A stretch of DNA of 42,268 bases, from the IMG/VR virus record IMGVR_UViG_3300044678_000938, positions 1 to 42,268 of that record. One strand, written 5' to 3'. The DNA comes from a virus. Positions 30,635-42,200 of the stretch are shown in pieces. The stretch's first letter is position 1, and each line of letters opens with the position of its first letter. Under the pieces are notes generated by a model. It was not told where the DNA came from, did no database searches, and was given only the letters and a program-made list of their open reading frames with translations. A program made the translations under genes and the position numbers.

Positions 30635-32227
30635 TTAGTTACAATTCCAACGGCGTCTAGCTTTACAAATCGGTTTTTTGGGTTCGGATGAGCAACTAAT
30701 ATTGTGCATTTTCATTTGACCTTCTGACCGACTGCAATAAGATTTACGACGATTTTTTCTTTTACCTGTAGGATTCTTTTCGGTAACAGCGGTCTGTAGT
30801 TTAGAACCGGGATTATCTCTCCGATAAGCCTTTACTGCCTTTTGGCTTAGACCATCAACCTTATCTTTGCGGTTGATTTTCTGCCAGGCTTCCTCTTCAT
30901 TAACTTGAACCAGTGGCATTTTTGGATTCAGTTCGCTCACCCTAAAGCTAATGACTTTAGAGCCAGGATATACTTTTTCAACAGCGGCAAAGATCTCTAG
31001 TCTTTTGGGAATTCTTACTTGAGGGAAGAACATCTGAGTAACAATAATTTTGTTTCTCCAGTTAAGCATAATATTCATTAATTGACCACTTTGAGATTGA
31101 ATTCTTACACCTTCAGGTAGATACTCTTCAGACTTTGTTCCCCAACTATTAGAGCCAACTTTACGACACTTTGAAAGAGCCAAACTTCCATATGCACTAG
31201 GCCAGACATCGTAGCGAGCCTTTACTTTATGATAACAAGCATCTTTTTTTGATTTTTCTTTTTTGGCTTCGTGGATTACTTCTTCGGTTTTAACATAAGT
31301 TGGTTTAGTTGCTCCACTTTTTTCCGGTTGGCTTGGATCCTTTCTATTCTTTCTTTTAAAAGCTCTTTCCTCTTCCTTGTCTGACATATTTCTTGCCATC
31401 TTAGAGCTACCACATTTTGGTGTGGATTTCTGTCCTGGTTGTCTGGCACAAGGAGCGCCTGCATAAGGCCCACCTAATTGAACCCAACCCGGAACCTTTC
31501 TTCCTGTTTTTGGGTCTGTTCCACTTGATTTACTAATCCAATCTCTAAGACTATTATCCCCAGATTTTGTCTCTTCTTTTATAGGTGATTTCTCTACTTT
31601 AGAAAGTTTGGAATAATAATCCGGTCTTTCTGCTAGATGCTGAAGTGCGATGGATTCGGCCTCACTTTTATCTGTGGTGTGTTCCATCTCAACTTTTATT
31701 CCACGCTTCAAAGCTTTCTCAATTCTTTCTGGAGTTGTTTTGTGCTTTTTTGCGATTTCATTGACACTCTTATGGGGCTTCATGTCACAATCACAACCCA
31801 TCTCAGCAAGAATTCTTTCTGTTAGAGTGGATTCTTTAAGTTTTGGTAGATCAACACCTACTTTCTTTTTAACTAATTCTTGATTAGGGAGTTGTTTCCT
31901 CTGAGAATCTGACATTCTTCTGAGTTTGTCAGAACCAACTGCGGGTCTTGATTCTTTATGCTTTTCTGGATTAATACTAAAACTTGACGCTTCGTCTAGC
32001 TCTTCATCCGAACCCAGATACTCAGCAGCAGTATCAATATAATCAGCACATTTTGTGATTTTTGACTGAACCCACGCCGGAAGTTGTTGATCTGATTTGT
32101 TTACTATCTTTCTTAGTTTTGAAACTGATCTCTCAATACTATCCAGCTCAAGCCGAGCCATATAACCTTCATCGTCTTTCTTTTTACCAGACTGAATTTC
32201 TTTATGGTCTTCGGAAAATATTGCCAT
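30635..32227 (-). CDS. Mosaic multidomain protein between terminase genes
   Basis: A 530-aa protein built of short modules that I recognise from marine phage proteins. A helical 'YMARLELDSIE...LPAWVQSKITKCADYIDTA' unit lies at about 22-70. A DUF5661-like 'EHTTDKSEAESIALQHLAERPDYY' type unit is at 182-206. A Cys-containing unit (225-312) has 'VPGWVQLGGPYAGAPCAR'. A 'DACYHKVKARYDVWPSAYGS' unit is at 329-348. A 'LMNIMLNWRNKIIVTQMFFP' unit is at 383-402. A Cys/Arg-rich end (446-530) has 'VTEKNPTGKRKNRRKSYCSR'. Function unknown; a virion or internal-head role is a guess from the late promoter and location. Confidence 0.6.
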   Translation of the reverse strand: MAIFSEDHKEIQSGKKKDDEGYMARLELDSIERSVSKLRKIVNKSDQQLPAWVQSKITKCADYIDTAAEYLGSDEELDEASSFSINPEKHKESRPAVGSDKLRRMSDSQRKQLPNQELVKKKVGVDLPKLKESTLTERILAEMGCDCDMKPHKSVNEIAKKHKTTPERIEKALKRGIKVEMEHTTDKSEAESIALQHLAERPDYYSKLSKVEKSPIKEETKSGDNSLRDWISKSSGTDPKTGRKVPGWVQLGGPYAGAPCARQPGQKSTPKCGSSKMARNMSDKEEERAFKRKNRKDPSQPEKSGATKPTYVKTEEVIHEAKKEKSKKDACYHKVKARYDVWPSAYGSLALSKCRKVGSNSWGTKSEEYLPEGVRIQSQSGQLMNIMLNWRNKIIVTQMFFPQVRIPKRLEIFAAVEKVYPGSKVISFRVSELNPKMPLVQVNEEEAWQKINRKDKVDGLSQKAVKAYRRDNPGSKLQTAVTEKNPTGKRKNRRKSYCSRSEGQMKMHNISCSSEPKKPICKARRRWNCN

Positions 32228-32244
32228 TAGGATACAATTAATAA

Positions 32245-32673
32245 TTATTTATTATTGATTTGTGCTTTTAGCATTTTAATAGCTTCTGCGGTAGTTCCAA
32301 TAAAGACTGCGTTGTTATTTGTTACGTTATTAGTGGTCATCTTTTCAGTCTCCATATCTTTTAACTTGACATGAATATCAATAATTTTCTCTGCGGAATC
32401 AACAGTTTGTTTAATAAGTTGAGCGACGACTTCGTATGCCCTGGCCTGATCTGTTTCTTGTGCCAGTTCAAGAGCACCATCTAGAGCCTCCTGGCTTTTA
32501 GAAATGGTTGCATTAAGAACACCAAAAACATAATCAATGTCTTTGTCAAGTCTTGAAATTTCAGGATTAACAACAACCTCTACTGGAGATTCTTTTACAA
32601 TAGAAGTTTCTTCGGGTGTGGATTCAATACCAAAAGTGGCGTCTAGTTCTTTAAATTTTTTCTGAGTAGCCAT
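32245..32673 (-). CDS. 16: Terminase small subunit (gp16)
   Basis: DNA-recognition subunit of the packaging motor (142 aa; T4 164). The central helices 'ALELAQETDQARAYEVVAQLIKQTVDSAEKI' type sequence and the end 'AVFIGTTAEAIKMLKAQ' fit gp16. It overlaps gp15 by 1 nt (TAATG). In T4 gene 17 follows directly; here a 530-aa gene separates them. Confidence 0.93.
   Translation of the reverse strand: MATQKKFKELDATFGIESTPEETSIVKESPVEVVVNPEISRLDKDIDYVFGVLNATISKSQEALDGALELAQETDQARAYEVVAQLIKQTVDSAEKIIDIHVKLKDMETEKMTTNNVTNNNAVFIGTTAEAIKMLKAQINNK
32246..32253 (-). promoter_or_regulatory. Late promoter AATAAATA before the mosaic gene
   Basis: Matches NATAAATA, 19 nt upstream of the start at 32227, at the end of gp16. 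It would separate expression of the mosaic protein and gp17 from the neck genes. Confidence 0.5.
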
Positions 32674-33677
32674 TATTCAAAAGTTCCTATGAATGAAAAA
32701 GGATCTGAAGGTGGAATTAAATCATCGTCTATAGTAGTAATATTTAATACATCTGAACCTTTAACATGTAATTTTGCCGTTGTATCATATGATGCTCTTG
32801 TTACATTTAAAATGTTTCCGTCTTTAGAATTCACATATAATGTTTCGCCGCTTATTACAATAAAAGACTTTTGGTTGATATTTGTCGCATCTGAAACTTC
32901 AATAATAGTATCCAAAGTTGTTGCATCTTTATTAACTGTAGTGACAACAGTTCCCGTATAATTTCTTGTGGCTTTTGGTGTTACAGTATATCGCACATCT
33001 TCAACCTTATTATCACCAGAAGAATCCCCAGAAATAAAACCAAAGGAAACCTTATCAATAATATTTTTATTCGTATTAGCTGGAGATATTGGAATGAAGA
33101 AGAAAATATCTGCTGTGAATTTTAATGTCCAAATAAGAGATCTTCTTTTTTCAAAATTCCCTTCATAATCATCGGTCATTTCAATATCGGTTAGTGTGAA
33201 AATAATATCCCTCTTCTCATTAATTTCTTCTAATAATACAACACTAACCGTATAACTGGGCCTAAAGTAAGGAAGAATCTGCTCAACAATTTGAAACATA
33301 TCATCCTCAAGTTTAGTAAAAATACCTAATTCAAGATATAAGGTATAAGCAACCGGAAGATATCCAGAACGAGTATTGTTATTAGTATCTCTAGAAATAA
33401 AAGATTGTGTTGCGGTAGTTTGTCTTGCGCTATCATAACGAAGATTAACAATCTCCATTGACATTCTAGGGAGTGTAATCTGAATTGGCTTACTTAAATC
33501 TGGAGATTGTTCTAAGCGTGCTAGAAACTTTTGTGTTGGACCATAGGCAACAGGAACTCTAATGGTTGATACAACATCACCGTCGTCATTTTTATGTTTG
33601 ATGTAGATGTTATTGAATAATGTCCCAAAGGCATAAATTACTCGCCTTAATGATTCGTTATAAAAATGCCGAAACAT
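32673..33677 (-). CDS. 15: Tail sheath terminator (gp15)
   Basis: Caps the tail and joins it to the neck (334 aa; T4 272). 'MFRHFYNESLRR' and 'FTKLEDDMFQIVEQILPYF' match T4 gp15 (MFGYFYNSSFRR; FTRYEDDMFQIVEQILPYF). A C-terminal extension of about 100 residues after 'ADIFFFIPIS' is not in T4 and is beta-rich. Starts and stops overlap its neighbours by 1 nt. Confidence 0.95.
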   Translation of the reverse strand: MFRHFYNESLRRVIYAFGTLFNNIYIKHKNDDGDVVSTIRVPVAYGPTQKFLARLEQSPDLSKPIQITLPRMSMEIVNLRYDSARQTTATQSFISRDTNNNTRSGYLPVAYTLYLELGIFTKLEDDMFQIVEQILPYFRPSYTVSVVLLEEINEKRDIIFTLTDIEMTDDYEGNFEKRRSLIWTLKFTADIFFFIPISPANTNKNIIDKVSFGFISGDSSGDNKVEDVRYTVTPKATRNYTGTVVTTVNKDATTLDTIIEVSDATNINQKSFIVISGETLYVNSKDGNILNVTRASYDTTAKLHVKGSDVLNITTIDDDLIPPSDPFSFIGTFE

Positions 33678-35077
33678 TATATTCTCCCAAAGATGTTATA
33701 TTCCGCATCATCAATAACTTTAGCAGCCTCAATCTGAATATCGTTATTTTGAGCAAAGGGATTTATGGAGACTCCAATCTGTTGATAGTCAGTAACACTC
33801 ATAGTTGTGATTCCCGACTGTATTGTATATTGTGCGCCGGATTCTGTCCCGGTTATAACTTCCCCAGCGACAAAAGATCCAGTCATGTTACCGACTTGAA
33901 GGATATTCGTCGGTTTATCCCATTGCTTCACTCTTGCACTATTACCAGTAATATTTCCACTTACAATTTCATTATAATTGAATGTACCGCTAGCACTACT
34001 TGATGGATTGCCAACAATAATTTCTGGTACGGCAGTATAACCTATACCACCTCTCACTATTCTTATTTGGGTTAAAGCTCCATTTTGAATAACACCTCTT
34101 AAGATAGCTGTAGTGGAAGCAATACCAATAACTGTTATTGTTGGCTCTGCGGTATATCCTGAACCAGGATTTGTTATTGATGTTATACCGAGAACACCAT
34201 CTGCAATAGTTGCCTCTGCAACGGCTCCAACTCCACCACCACCGTAAAATGCTACTGAAGGAGGAACAGTATAACCAAAACCCGGATTAGATATTTCTAC
34301 TCCTTGGACTCTGAATTTAGATTCATCTGGTTCACAAAGGTCCACAATACCTCCGATCATGGTTGCGATACCAGTAGCGGTTATATTTGAAGAAGCTGAA
34401 AATTCAACCGTTGGGGCTCCAGTATATCCTTCACCACGATTTTTTACAATAACACTTGTTACACCACCATTAACAATTGTACCCGTTAATGTTGCTGTTA
34501 TTCCAATACCGATTAATTGATAAATTTCAGTATAGATTTCATTTTTAACAGTCTCATCAATAAAGGAGTATCCAGTATCAATAATTTCATCTTGATATCT
34601 GAAAAGTTCACATCTTAGCCCATAAACATAATTCTTTTGGAGTTGATAAAATGGCGTCTCGTGGTCAACATATTTTATTTCAAACAATCTATCGCCGAGT
34701 GGAAGCCAGATAAGATCACCTTCTTTTGGTCTTGAAGGTAATTCAATATCAGGAATATTCTGGATAAGTGGTGCGATATAATTACTAAAACGTTCTTTTG
34801 AAATGATGAGATTCAAGTCTAGTTCGGGCTTGATACCAAATTTACTTAAAAGAGTTCCAGCACCTTCATATCCTTCGTAGTTGTCAACATAAGCTTCTAA
34901 AGGAAATGCCGATGTAAATTGTGATTCAATAACCTCTCTTATGACCTTTCTTTTTGTTACATAGAGTCTAGGGAGATAATAAATGTCAATACCGTGCATC
35001 CGAATTGATTCATTTATTAAGTCCTGAAGAAGACCTTGTTCAGAATTAGAGCCTTGTAAAAAGAAAGGATTTAACAT
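33677..35077 (-). CDS. 14: Neck protein (gp14) with glycine-tyrosine repeats
   Basis: Head-completion/neck protein. Residues 1-190 are the gp14 domain ('GIDIYYLPRLY', 'RPKEGDLIWLPLGDRLFEIKYV' type segment). T4 gp14 has 256 aa; this has 466. The excess is an array of four repeats of about 40-50 residues centred on G-x-G-Y-T (near 215, 266, 305, 344), then a short C-terminal domain. Similar G-x-G-Y-T units occur in the giant protein at 36296-42268. They may form a beta-rich extension exposed at the neck. Confidence 0.9.
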   Translation of the reverse strand: MLNPFFLQGSNSEQGLLQDLINESIRMHGIDIYYLPRLYVTKRKVIREVIESQFTSAFPLEAYVDNYEGYEGAGTLLSKFGIKPELDLNLIISKERFSNYIAPLIQNIPDIELPSRPKEGDLIWLPLGDRLFEIKYVDHETPFYQLQKNYVYGLRCELFRYQDEIIDTGYSFIDETVKNEIYTEIYQLIGIGITATLTGTIVNGGVTSVIVKNRGEGYTGAPTVEFSASSNITATGIATMIGGIVDLCEPDESKFRVQGVEISNPGFGYTVPPSVAFYGGGGVGAVAEATIADGVLGITSITNPGSGYTAEPTITVIGIASTTAILRGVIQNGALTQIRIVRGGIGYTAVPEIIVGNPSSSASGTFNYNEIVSGNITGNSARVKQWDKPTNILQVGNMTGSFVAGEVITGTESGAQYTIQSGITTMSVTDYQQIGVSINPFAQNNDIQIEAAKVIDDAEYNIFGRI

Positions 35078-35082
35078 TTAAA

Positions 35083-35904
35083 TTAACCAATAAGATCTAA
35101 ACAAGGAAGTTCATAAGTGTTACTCATTTCCTCTCTTATAATATCCAGTTCTCTTTGGGCTCGTTCGTACAATTCAGTTCCATTAAGTTCAACTCCACCA
35201 AGAAGTTTTATGGATTTAAATTTGGACGATAAGTTCTCACCCCATTGCCTCTTAAGAAGTGCAGTAGCATATCTCTTTAGAAAAGAATCGTTCCAGACTT
35301 TGGTTGATTCCGCTGGATCCAAGGCCCTGTAGCACTCAATCAACAGATAAGAACCAACAGACATTGTACTCCAGTCAACATCAATATAAAGCTTCCCTTC
35401 TCTTTTATTGAATCTAATAGGTTTTTCTGTTGATAAAATCCAATCAATATCTTCTAGATATCGTTTAACCATAGTATAGGATAACAGTTCCGTTGAACCC
35501 CAGAAGTATAAATCGTTTAGAAACAACTGATACTTAAGGCTAAACATATTGCTTGAAAGAGTGTTTGTTCCTTCAAACTTGAAAATCTTGGTTACACCAA
35601 AAATATAATCTGGAATTTGGATATAGTTTCTATCTTGTTGGAATGTATAATTTTTTCCCGCACTTGTGGTAGTTGTTATTCCAGGATTGATTCTACCTTT
35701 CGCCCGATCTATGTCTTCTTGGGTGATTTTATACTTTAGGTAAGTGAGTTCAACACCGTCAAAATGGCGCTCTTGAAAATACTGAATCGCATCATCTACC
35801 CTATCTTCTATTTGTTCTTGGGCGATATTTATCTCAAGAACAGGAGCACCAAGAGCCCGTAAGCAATATTGAATAAATTGTTCTCTACTTGCAGGTTGTG
35901 CCAT
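35083..35904 (-). CDS. 13: Neck protein (gp13)
   Basis: Head-completion protein that with gp14 forms the neck (273 aa; T4 309). The N-terminus 'SREQFIQYCLRALGAPVLEINIA' type sequence and 'EDRVDDAIQYFQERHFDGVE' are typical of gp13, as is 'LLKRQWGENLSKF' near the C-terminus. The ATG overlaps the stop of the small gene upstream (TAATG). Confidence 0.94.
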   Translation of the reverse strand: MAQPASREQFIQYCLRALGAPVLEINIAQEQIEDRVDDAIQYFQERHFDGVELTYLKYKITQEDIDRAKGRINPGITTTTSAGKNYTFQQDRNYIQIPDYIFGVTKIFKFEGTNTLSSNMFSLKYQLFLNDLYFWGSTELLSYTMVKRYLEDIDWILSTEKPIRFNKREGKLYIDVDWSTMSVGSYLLIECYRALDPAESTKVWNDSFLKRYATALLKRQWGENLSSKFKSIKLLGGVELNGTELYERAQRELDIIREEMSNTYELPCLDLIG

Positions 35905-36074
35905 TATTTTTTACCTAAGTTTATAATAGATTCTTGTTGTATTAAATAAAGTTTTAAAAAGTCTTTACACACAACCTTAAGGCTATCAATATCATCTAAA
36001 TTATCTATATCTCTAGATAACTTTTCGTAAGTAAACATACGATTCATATCTTCTAGTTTATGATTTTCTAACAT
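35904..36074 (-). CDS. Small hypothetical protein before gp13
   Basis: A 56-aa ORF (MLENHKLEDMNRMFTY... to INLGKK). It overlaps the preceding 78-aa gene by 17 nt and is joined to gp13 by TAATG. Internal ATGs at 36047 and 36038 could shorten it; AGAAG lies just before 36047. It is acidic to neutral and helical, with no recognised family. The tight coupling to gp13 argues that it is translated. Confidence 0.5.
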   Translation of the reverse strand: MLENHKLEDMNRMFTYEKLSRDIDNLDDIDSLKVVCKDFLKLYLIQQESIINLGKK

Positions 36075-36294
36075 CGGATGAAAAAGCTAATAGGAGATTT
36101 TTAATTTCACAAAGATCACTTTTTAAACATTCTATTTCTGTTTGCATTTGGTTAATAGATTGATGTTCGGCCTCTTTTTGTTTTCTCATAAGCAGATATT
36201 TGTTATATTCGCTAGAGTTTGTATTGACGATAGCATTCGTTGAGATATCTCTGGCTAGACTGATATCTGATTCTATGGAAATTAGGTCCGACAT
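36058..36294 (-). CDS. Small coiled-coil protein
   Basis: A 78-aa protein with a likely coiled coil in the C-terminal half ('INQMQTEIECLKSDLCEIKNLLLAF' region, residues 47-71). It follows the giant virion protein by 1 nt. A chaperone or trimerising accessory for that protein is conceivable, but nothing in the sequence shows it. Confidence 0.5.
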   Translation of the reverse strand: MSDLISIESDISLARDISTNAIVNTNSSEYNKYLLMRKQKEAEHQSINQMQTEIECLKSDLCEIKNLLLAFSSDVRKS

Positions 36295-36295
36295 T

Positions 36296-39200
36296 TTATG
36301 CTAGGGCGATGGAACGAATATCATTGACCTTTGGCACATAAGATTGATTTGTTGAAGTAAAGATCAATTTAATCCTAAAGTATCTGAAAGGTGGCAGATT
36401 ATTGGAAGTAAATTCGTACTCCCTAAACTCTTGTGGTTCAAAAGATAGGGTATTACTCTTTTGAGTAAATCTATCAGGAGTTCCATCGTTAAGACTTGAA
36501 TTTACTGTGTTCCCCAAAGAGTCAATATTGCTATAACCTGGGAACAACTCAAAAATTGGATTGGAATTCTCTTCAAGATCAATTGAATAAAGTGCTCTTA
36601 TGTCAGAATATGTGTTAATGTCAGCACTTACATAAAGTTTAAGTGAAGTTGCTGGAATTTCAAGTCTATGAGCTTTAGAAACATAGATAAAAGCATTTTG
36701 ATCTCTTGTTAGAGAGTTTACACGATTATCACCGGCATAATTATCTACAATTTTATTGATTCTGTTGGAAGTGGTGATAATACTGGCTCTTGTTATATCA
36801 ATACAAGGACTGATTCTACTATCTAATGTTGATAGAGTAGTAATAATATTGAATGATTTATTGCCAGGGAGAGAGGTTAGATTGTTAATTTCATTGACTC
36901 TAGAACAGATAATTCTAGGACTATCAAAGTAATTGTATTCACCGAGAGTTATATCAGAATAACCTTTATCTTCAAAGGAAGTCTCTGAACCAGAAACACT
37001 TGTTCCAGAAACACTCCTAACCTTGGCTGTAATGCTAGTATTATTGGGAATGAAAGACTCCAGAGTTGGTGTTATCAGTTCATACGGCATATTTTGTGTT
37101 GCTTTAACTTTGGCCCCACCAGATGATTTACTATCAATAAAATAAATCGCTGGATAAAGACCTGATCCTGTTCTATCGGTAATAACCTTACTGCCTACAG
37201 TTTCTGAACCTTGTGAAACTTTAATTGAATAATAATCTAAACCAATCGGATTGGTGATGGTTGCATCTTCTAGTCTATGAGTTTTATTGATTCTTAACAG
37301 AGAAATTCCACCTAATTCATATTTGTAAACATCAGAATTAATATCATGAGTTAGAGGAATTGTAGAATCAACACCACGGGTGATATTGTTAAGAGATCCC
37401 GTTGTCACCGAAGTATATTTGACAACTTCACCATTAACAATGACGTAACCAGGATTACTTTCGTCTACTGGATATCCTTCAAAGGTTGTAAAGTTGGATG
37501 ATACACTTACAGAAATACTAGATGTTGCCGTATTAGAAAGCTGGGCTGTTAGTTTCGCCGCCTGGGTATCGGGTTCAACATCTGTAACAGTAACATAATT
37601 TAGATCAGAGTGCATTCCATGATTAGAATGTTTTACTCTAAAATGTAGTCCATCGTTTTCAATTTGAATTGGTGCGGTGATTGTTACATTGCCACCAGTT
37701 ATAGCATTAACTTGAGTTGAAATACCGCTGGAATTGAAATAATAAAGGCTATTACCAACACCGACGCCAGTGGAGAAGTTTCCTTGAACATTATCAAGAA
37801 TGATCTCATTGAACTGTGTCACTTGACCGATAGAAATTCTAACGTTTCTACCAAGAGCATTTGCGCCGATTTGAGTTGGTTGTAGAACATCTCCAACCTG
37901 ATAACCAGAACCACTATTAACGATAGTTGCACCAATTGCAACACCATTAGAAATAGTGATGTTCGCTGTTGCGTTTCTACCAGTTCCTGTTACTGGTGAA
38001 AGTGTTACATTGCTATAGGTAAAGCTTCCAGAAGTAGGAGTATAGCCAATACCAGCAGAAGTTACTGTTAATCCACCGTCAGTAGTTCCACCTGTTGCTA
38101 GACCAACCTTAGAAACATAAATGCCTTTCGCACTACTGCTAGGTTGATAAACTGTTTGCCCATATTTAAGATTTGCATCACTTTCGGTAATAGTTACTGC
38201 TAATCCCAATCTTACACGCCTTGAGATAAGATCTAGAGGATTACGTGTTAGTAGAGGAATCTGAGAATTTGCCTCATTTAGGTCAGGATTATAGAAATTA
38301 ACGAAACCGTTTGTTGATGTAAAATCAGCACGATACAGCGTGAACTTAAGATCTTCAAACTGACTTGGAGTCCATGTTGAGGCATTTTGTGACTTAAACA
38401 GTGAGCCTAGAGTAGGTTGAGTTTCTACGATTTTCTTACTGATAGAATCGCGCTCACCGAGTCTTGAGATCCAAACTCTATAAGAAGTTGAGTTGGAGAG
38501 CAGAACCATTGAATACTCTTGCCCAGACTCAATATAAACTGGTGAACTAAACGTGAAAGTTGTAGGAACAGAGCCATCACTGGAGATGTTTACATTATCT
38601 GGATTAAGAGTTACTTCACTGAAAGGTAGAATAGTTTTCGTAGGAGTACCCAATTCCATTGTACGAATTTGGCATCGTACAGGAATAGATACATCCTTTG
38701 ATTCAAAATATACATCTACTTTTGTTAGATAAACTCCAGTAGGATCGTCACAAGAGAAAGATTGTGCTAACGGGTCAATGTATAGTCCAGTGAACACTTC
38801 CTCGGTTTTGGTTTCAGTGAATGTTCTATTGACAACTTTTGCATTTCTAACAGAAAGAACTTTTTCTTGTACTGATTGCCTCTTGCCTTCAGCAAAGAAT
38901 TTTGATTCTGCTGCACTTAGAGGAGTTCCCTTTACTGGGGCATTTGATTGATTGCTTGTTAATTTAAACGTTTTTGTTCCAGCACCAAAAACAGGATTTT
39001 CCGGCACATTAGGATCGGGAATCAAGAAGGATCCAACAATATCACCATTAGCGTCTGTAATTAGGCGGTTGTTGGTAACTCTTGCCTCTGCTTTGCTACT
39101 TTCTCCAATAAGAATGAAACCACTTTGGATTCTACCGTAATAATTCCCCTGTGATTTCAGTGACAATGATGCAGTGTCAACGTTAAGAATTGTGCTGGTT

Positions 39201-42200
39201 GAAGTATAAGAAGTTGGGAGTGTTGTATTACGATATGGTTCAGTCTGATAGATCTCTGATGGTGAATTAAATTTACCATCTTTATGGTTTGGTTGTGCAA
39301 GTCTAAAGGATCCTTCTATGTTAGATCCAAAGCGAACCCGAACAGTCTCACCGATAACAAATGTACCAGAAGTCATAGTAACTTCCAGAAGTTTAGGTGA
39401 ACAATATTTCGTTACGTCAACACCATCAAAGAAAGGATATACTTGAATTCCTTTCTGCATACCAGAACATTTAAATTCAATGTTTCTGGACCGCATATTT
39501 GGTAAAATATCAATGGCTACAACAGAATCACCGAGAGATTTGGTGTCAAAAATTTCTGTAACAATAGTTTGATTGCCGCTTCTACCAAAAATAGCATCTT
39601 TGGCTTCCACGAATAGCCCTCTATTGGGAACAACACCATTGTTTACAGCATCATTAGAAGTGCCAGTCCAACGTGAAGGACCCAATACACGACGGCCCTG
39701 GAATACTGAAGGAACTCCTCTATTAAAACCTCTACCAGGAACCCACCGAGGATTACCATAACCGAGAAGAGACCAAGATCCCCAGATGATAGGACCAATG
39801 CCAGTTTGTGCATTAATCCCACTATCTCTAACCATCCGATTTAATGTGTCAAGATAATCACCTTCAACCTGAATAGTCTTGGGATTTAACCGAACGGTAT
39901 CAACCCAAATATCAGAAGAAGGATTAAGATCAACAGTTCCTTCCCAGAAACTTAAAATATATGGTTGTACATTTTCAACTCTCGTGGCAAAAGGTTGATT
40001 TAACCATTGAATATTATCATATTTTAGTGTAATAATATCTCCTGTCTTTTGAATTCCCTGACCAAGAATATCATCAGTAGCAATACTGGAATAATCAATA
40101 TTGGTTGTTGCACCAACACCCAAAAAGTCCTTAGTGCCAACTACAAGATTAACAGATGAAGTGTAATGAGAAGGTCTCATACCACCATTAATAGGATCAA
40201 CAGAATTTCTTATACCAACGCTTTCTTCTTGTGGTAGAAGTGTTCTAAAGTTATCAACAAAGAAACCTGATTTGAATCTGTTGAGACCAAGATTGGTATT
40301 ATCTGGAATGAACAGATTGGAAGTTTCAGTCTCTAAGAGAGATAGTGTAGTATAAGCCTCTAGATTTTTAATTCTATTTTCAAGTTTAGAGATATCGGAC
40401 ATTTGATATCTCTTATAATCATATTGTGTAATAGACGCTTTTGTGGTATCGTACAAATATGCAGGTAGAAATACTTTAGCGATTTCAATAGAATCGTCTA
40501 CAGCTTGAGGTAATGCTGGCTCATCGGCAGGAACACCTTTTTGTACAACAAAATTGCCGTCCTTATTAAGGAAAATTCTATCTACTCTAGGTTGATAATA
40601 ATTAAAATCTAATACGATACTTTCATCGGATGCCAGAATATTTGATGCTGAGTTTCCAGTTTGGGTGAAGATTCTTCCTTCAAATTCAAACGGAGATCTA
40701 ACATTTTCCTGTACACTAAAGTTGTCAACTCTTGGTCTAATGTCAATAATATCAGTGTTTCTTATTTCATTTTGTGATTGAATATCTTTTCCATAATTAA
40801 AAGTTAGATAAGAAGATGCTGTTGTAACGTCTCCGTTATCTTGGACAGCATAATATAGATTATCAAAATAGATAATAATTTTTGATTGTGGGTCTAACGA
40901 ACCTTGTTTTCTGATGATCTTACTATAATCATAATAGGATTCTCTTTGACCATTATCAAATATAAAGGATTCTGTAATATTTTTGCTGTTATTTGTAATC
41001 TGACTAACGGTAGCTTCTATAGAAGATTCGTTAAATTTTACAATTTCACCAATACGGAATTCTGAGCTATTTTTGTAGATGAATAGAATTTCATCATTAT
41101 CAACAATACCCGCACAGATGGCAACGGCACCACTGGTATTTCCGATAAACTCTTCACCAACAAGAAGAGAAGCTGTGGTGTTATTAGGACTAATATTAGC
41201 CAGAACGATCTTTGGTGCGGAGGGATTTTGTAGATTCTGGGACTCAAAAACTGCATGTACTCTGATAACATCAGGAACATTTAAACAAATTTCTGAGTCT
41301 TGTACTCTAGTACCATAAGGATAGCTACCATAATTCAAATTATCATTACGGGTTGTGGTTCCAATACCTGAGGAAGGTAGGGAAGACTTATCAACAACAA
41401 ATGAATTTACCCGCTTTTTCTGCTTAACTTTAGATTTGACGTTGATTTTTCTCTGAGTTGTTATGAGAATAGAATTTATATCGTTAACGCCTAGACCATT
41501 TACTCTTAGTTGCTTACCGTCAGAAGATATATCAAACTTATCAGAACTTAGGGATTCAATAACTCCAGTAGAACGAATTAAAGAATAACGCTCTTCATCA
41601 TAAGGGAGGAATGTAAAATCTCCATCCGCAGTTAGAGTATTAGTTGAATTCGCAGTAATATTTACCTTATACTGTTTCCTGATACTAAGATTTGACTCCG
41701 ACAGATCAACAATTGAAACATTCTGTCTTGGTAGTGGGGTGTAGAGTCGTGTTTGATCTCCAGAAGAAACACTTGTTTGTACGAGAGTTAGGTCTGTAAG
41801 ATTTGTTGCTGCTACTGGAAGTTTTCCATCATAAACACCAGAAACGGTTGTTACTCCTGTTACAACAAGACTGGTAGATTGGCTATCAGAACTAACAGAT
41901 TTAACCTTGGCTAGTATAGGAAGAGACGATTGTGAAGGTAAAGAGAATCTAACAAGATCATTATTTGAGAAACTATTGATATAATTTAAGCCGTTAATTT
42001 TGATCGTTGCTTCATTAGCGGCTTCGGCCGAAATGGAGCAAATGCCAACAGCGAGAAAATCAGACTGAATAACATCAGCATTGAATACACCAAAAGTAGA
42101 ATTACCATAAACAGACTTAACATTGGAGATACTGTAAGTTGTTACGGCAGTACCAATTCTACTGTTTACGATATTGTTAATTGTGAAAGATTCGTTGTCA

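Noticed and set aside
36296-41338. TTG at 41338 as start of the giant protein
   Set aside because: The same frame is open to the window edge and the upstream translation has the same composition, so the gene is truncated by the window.
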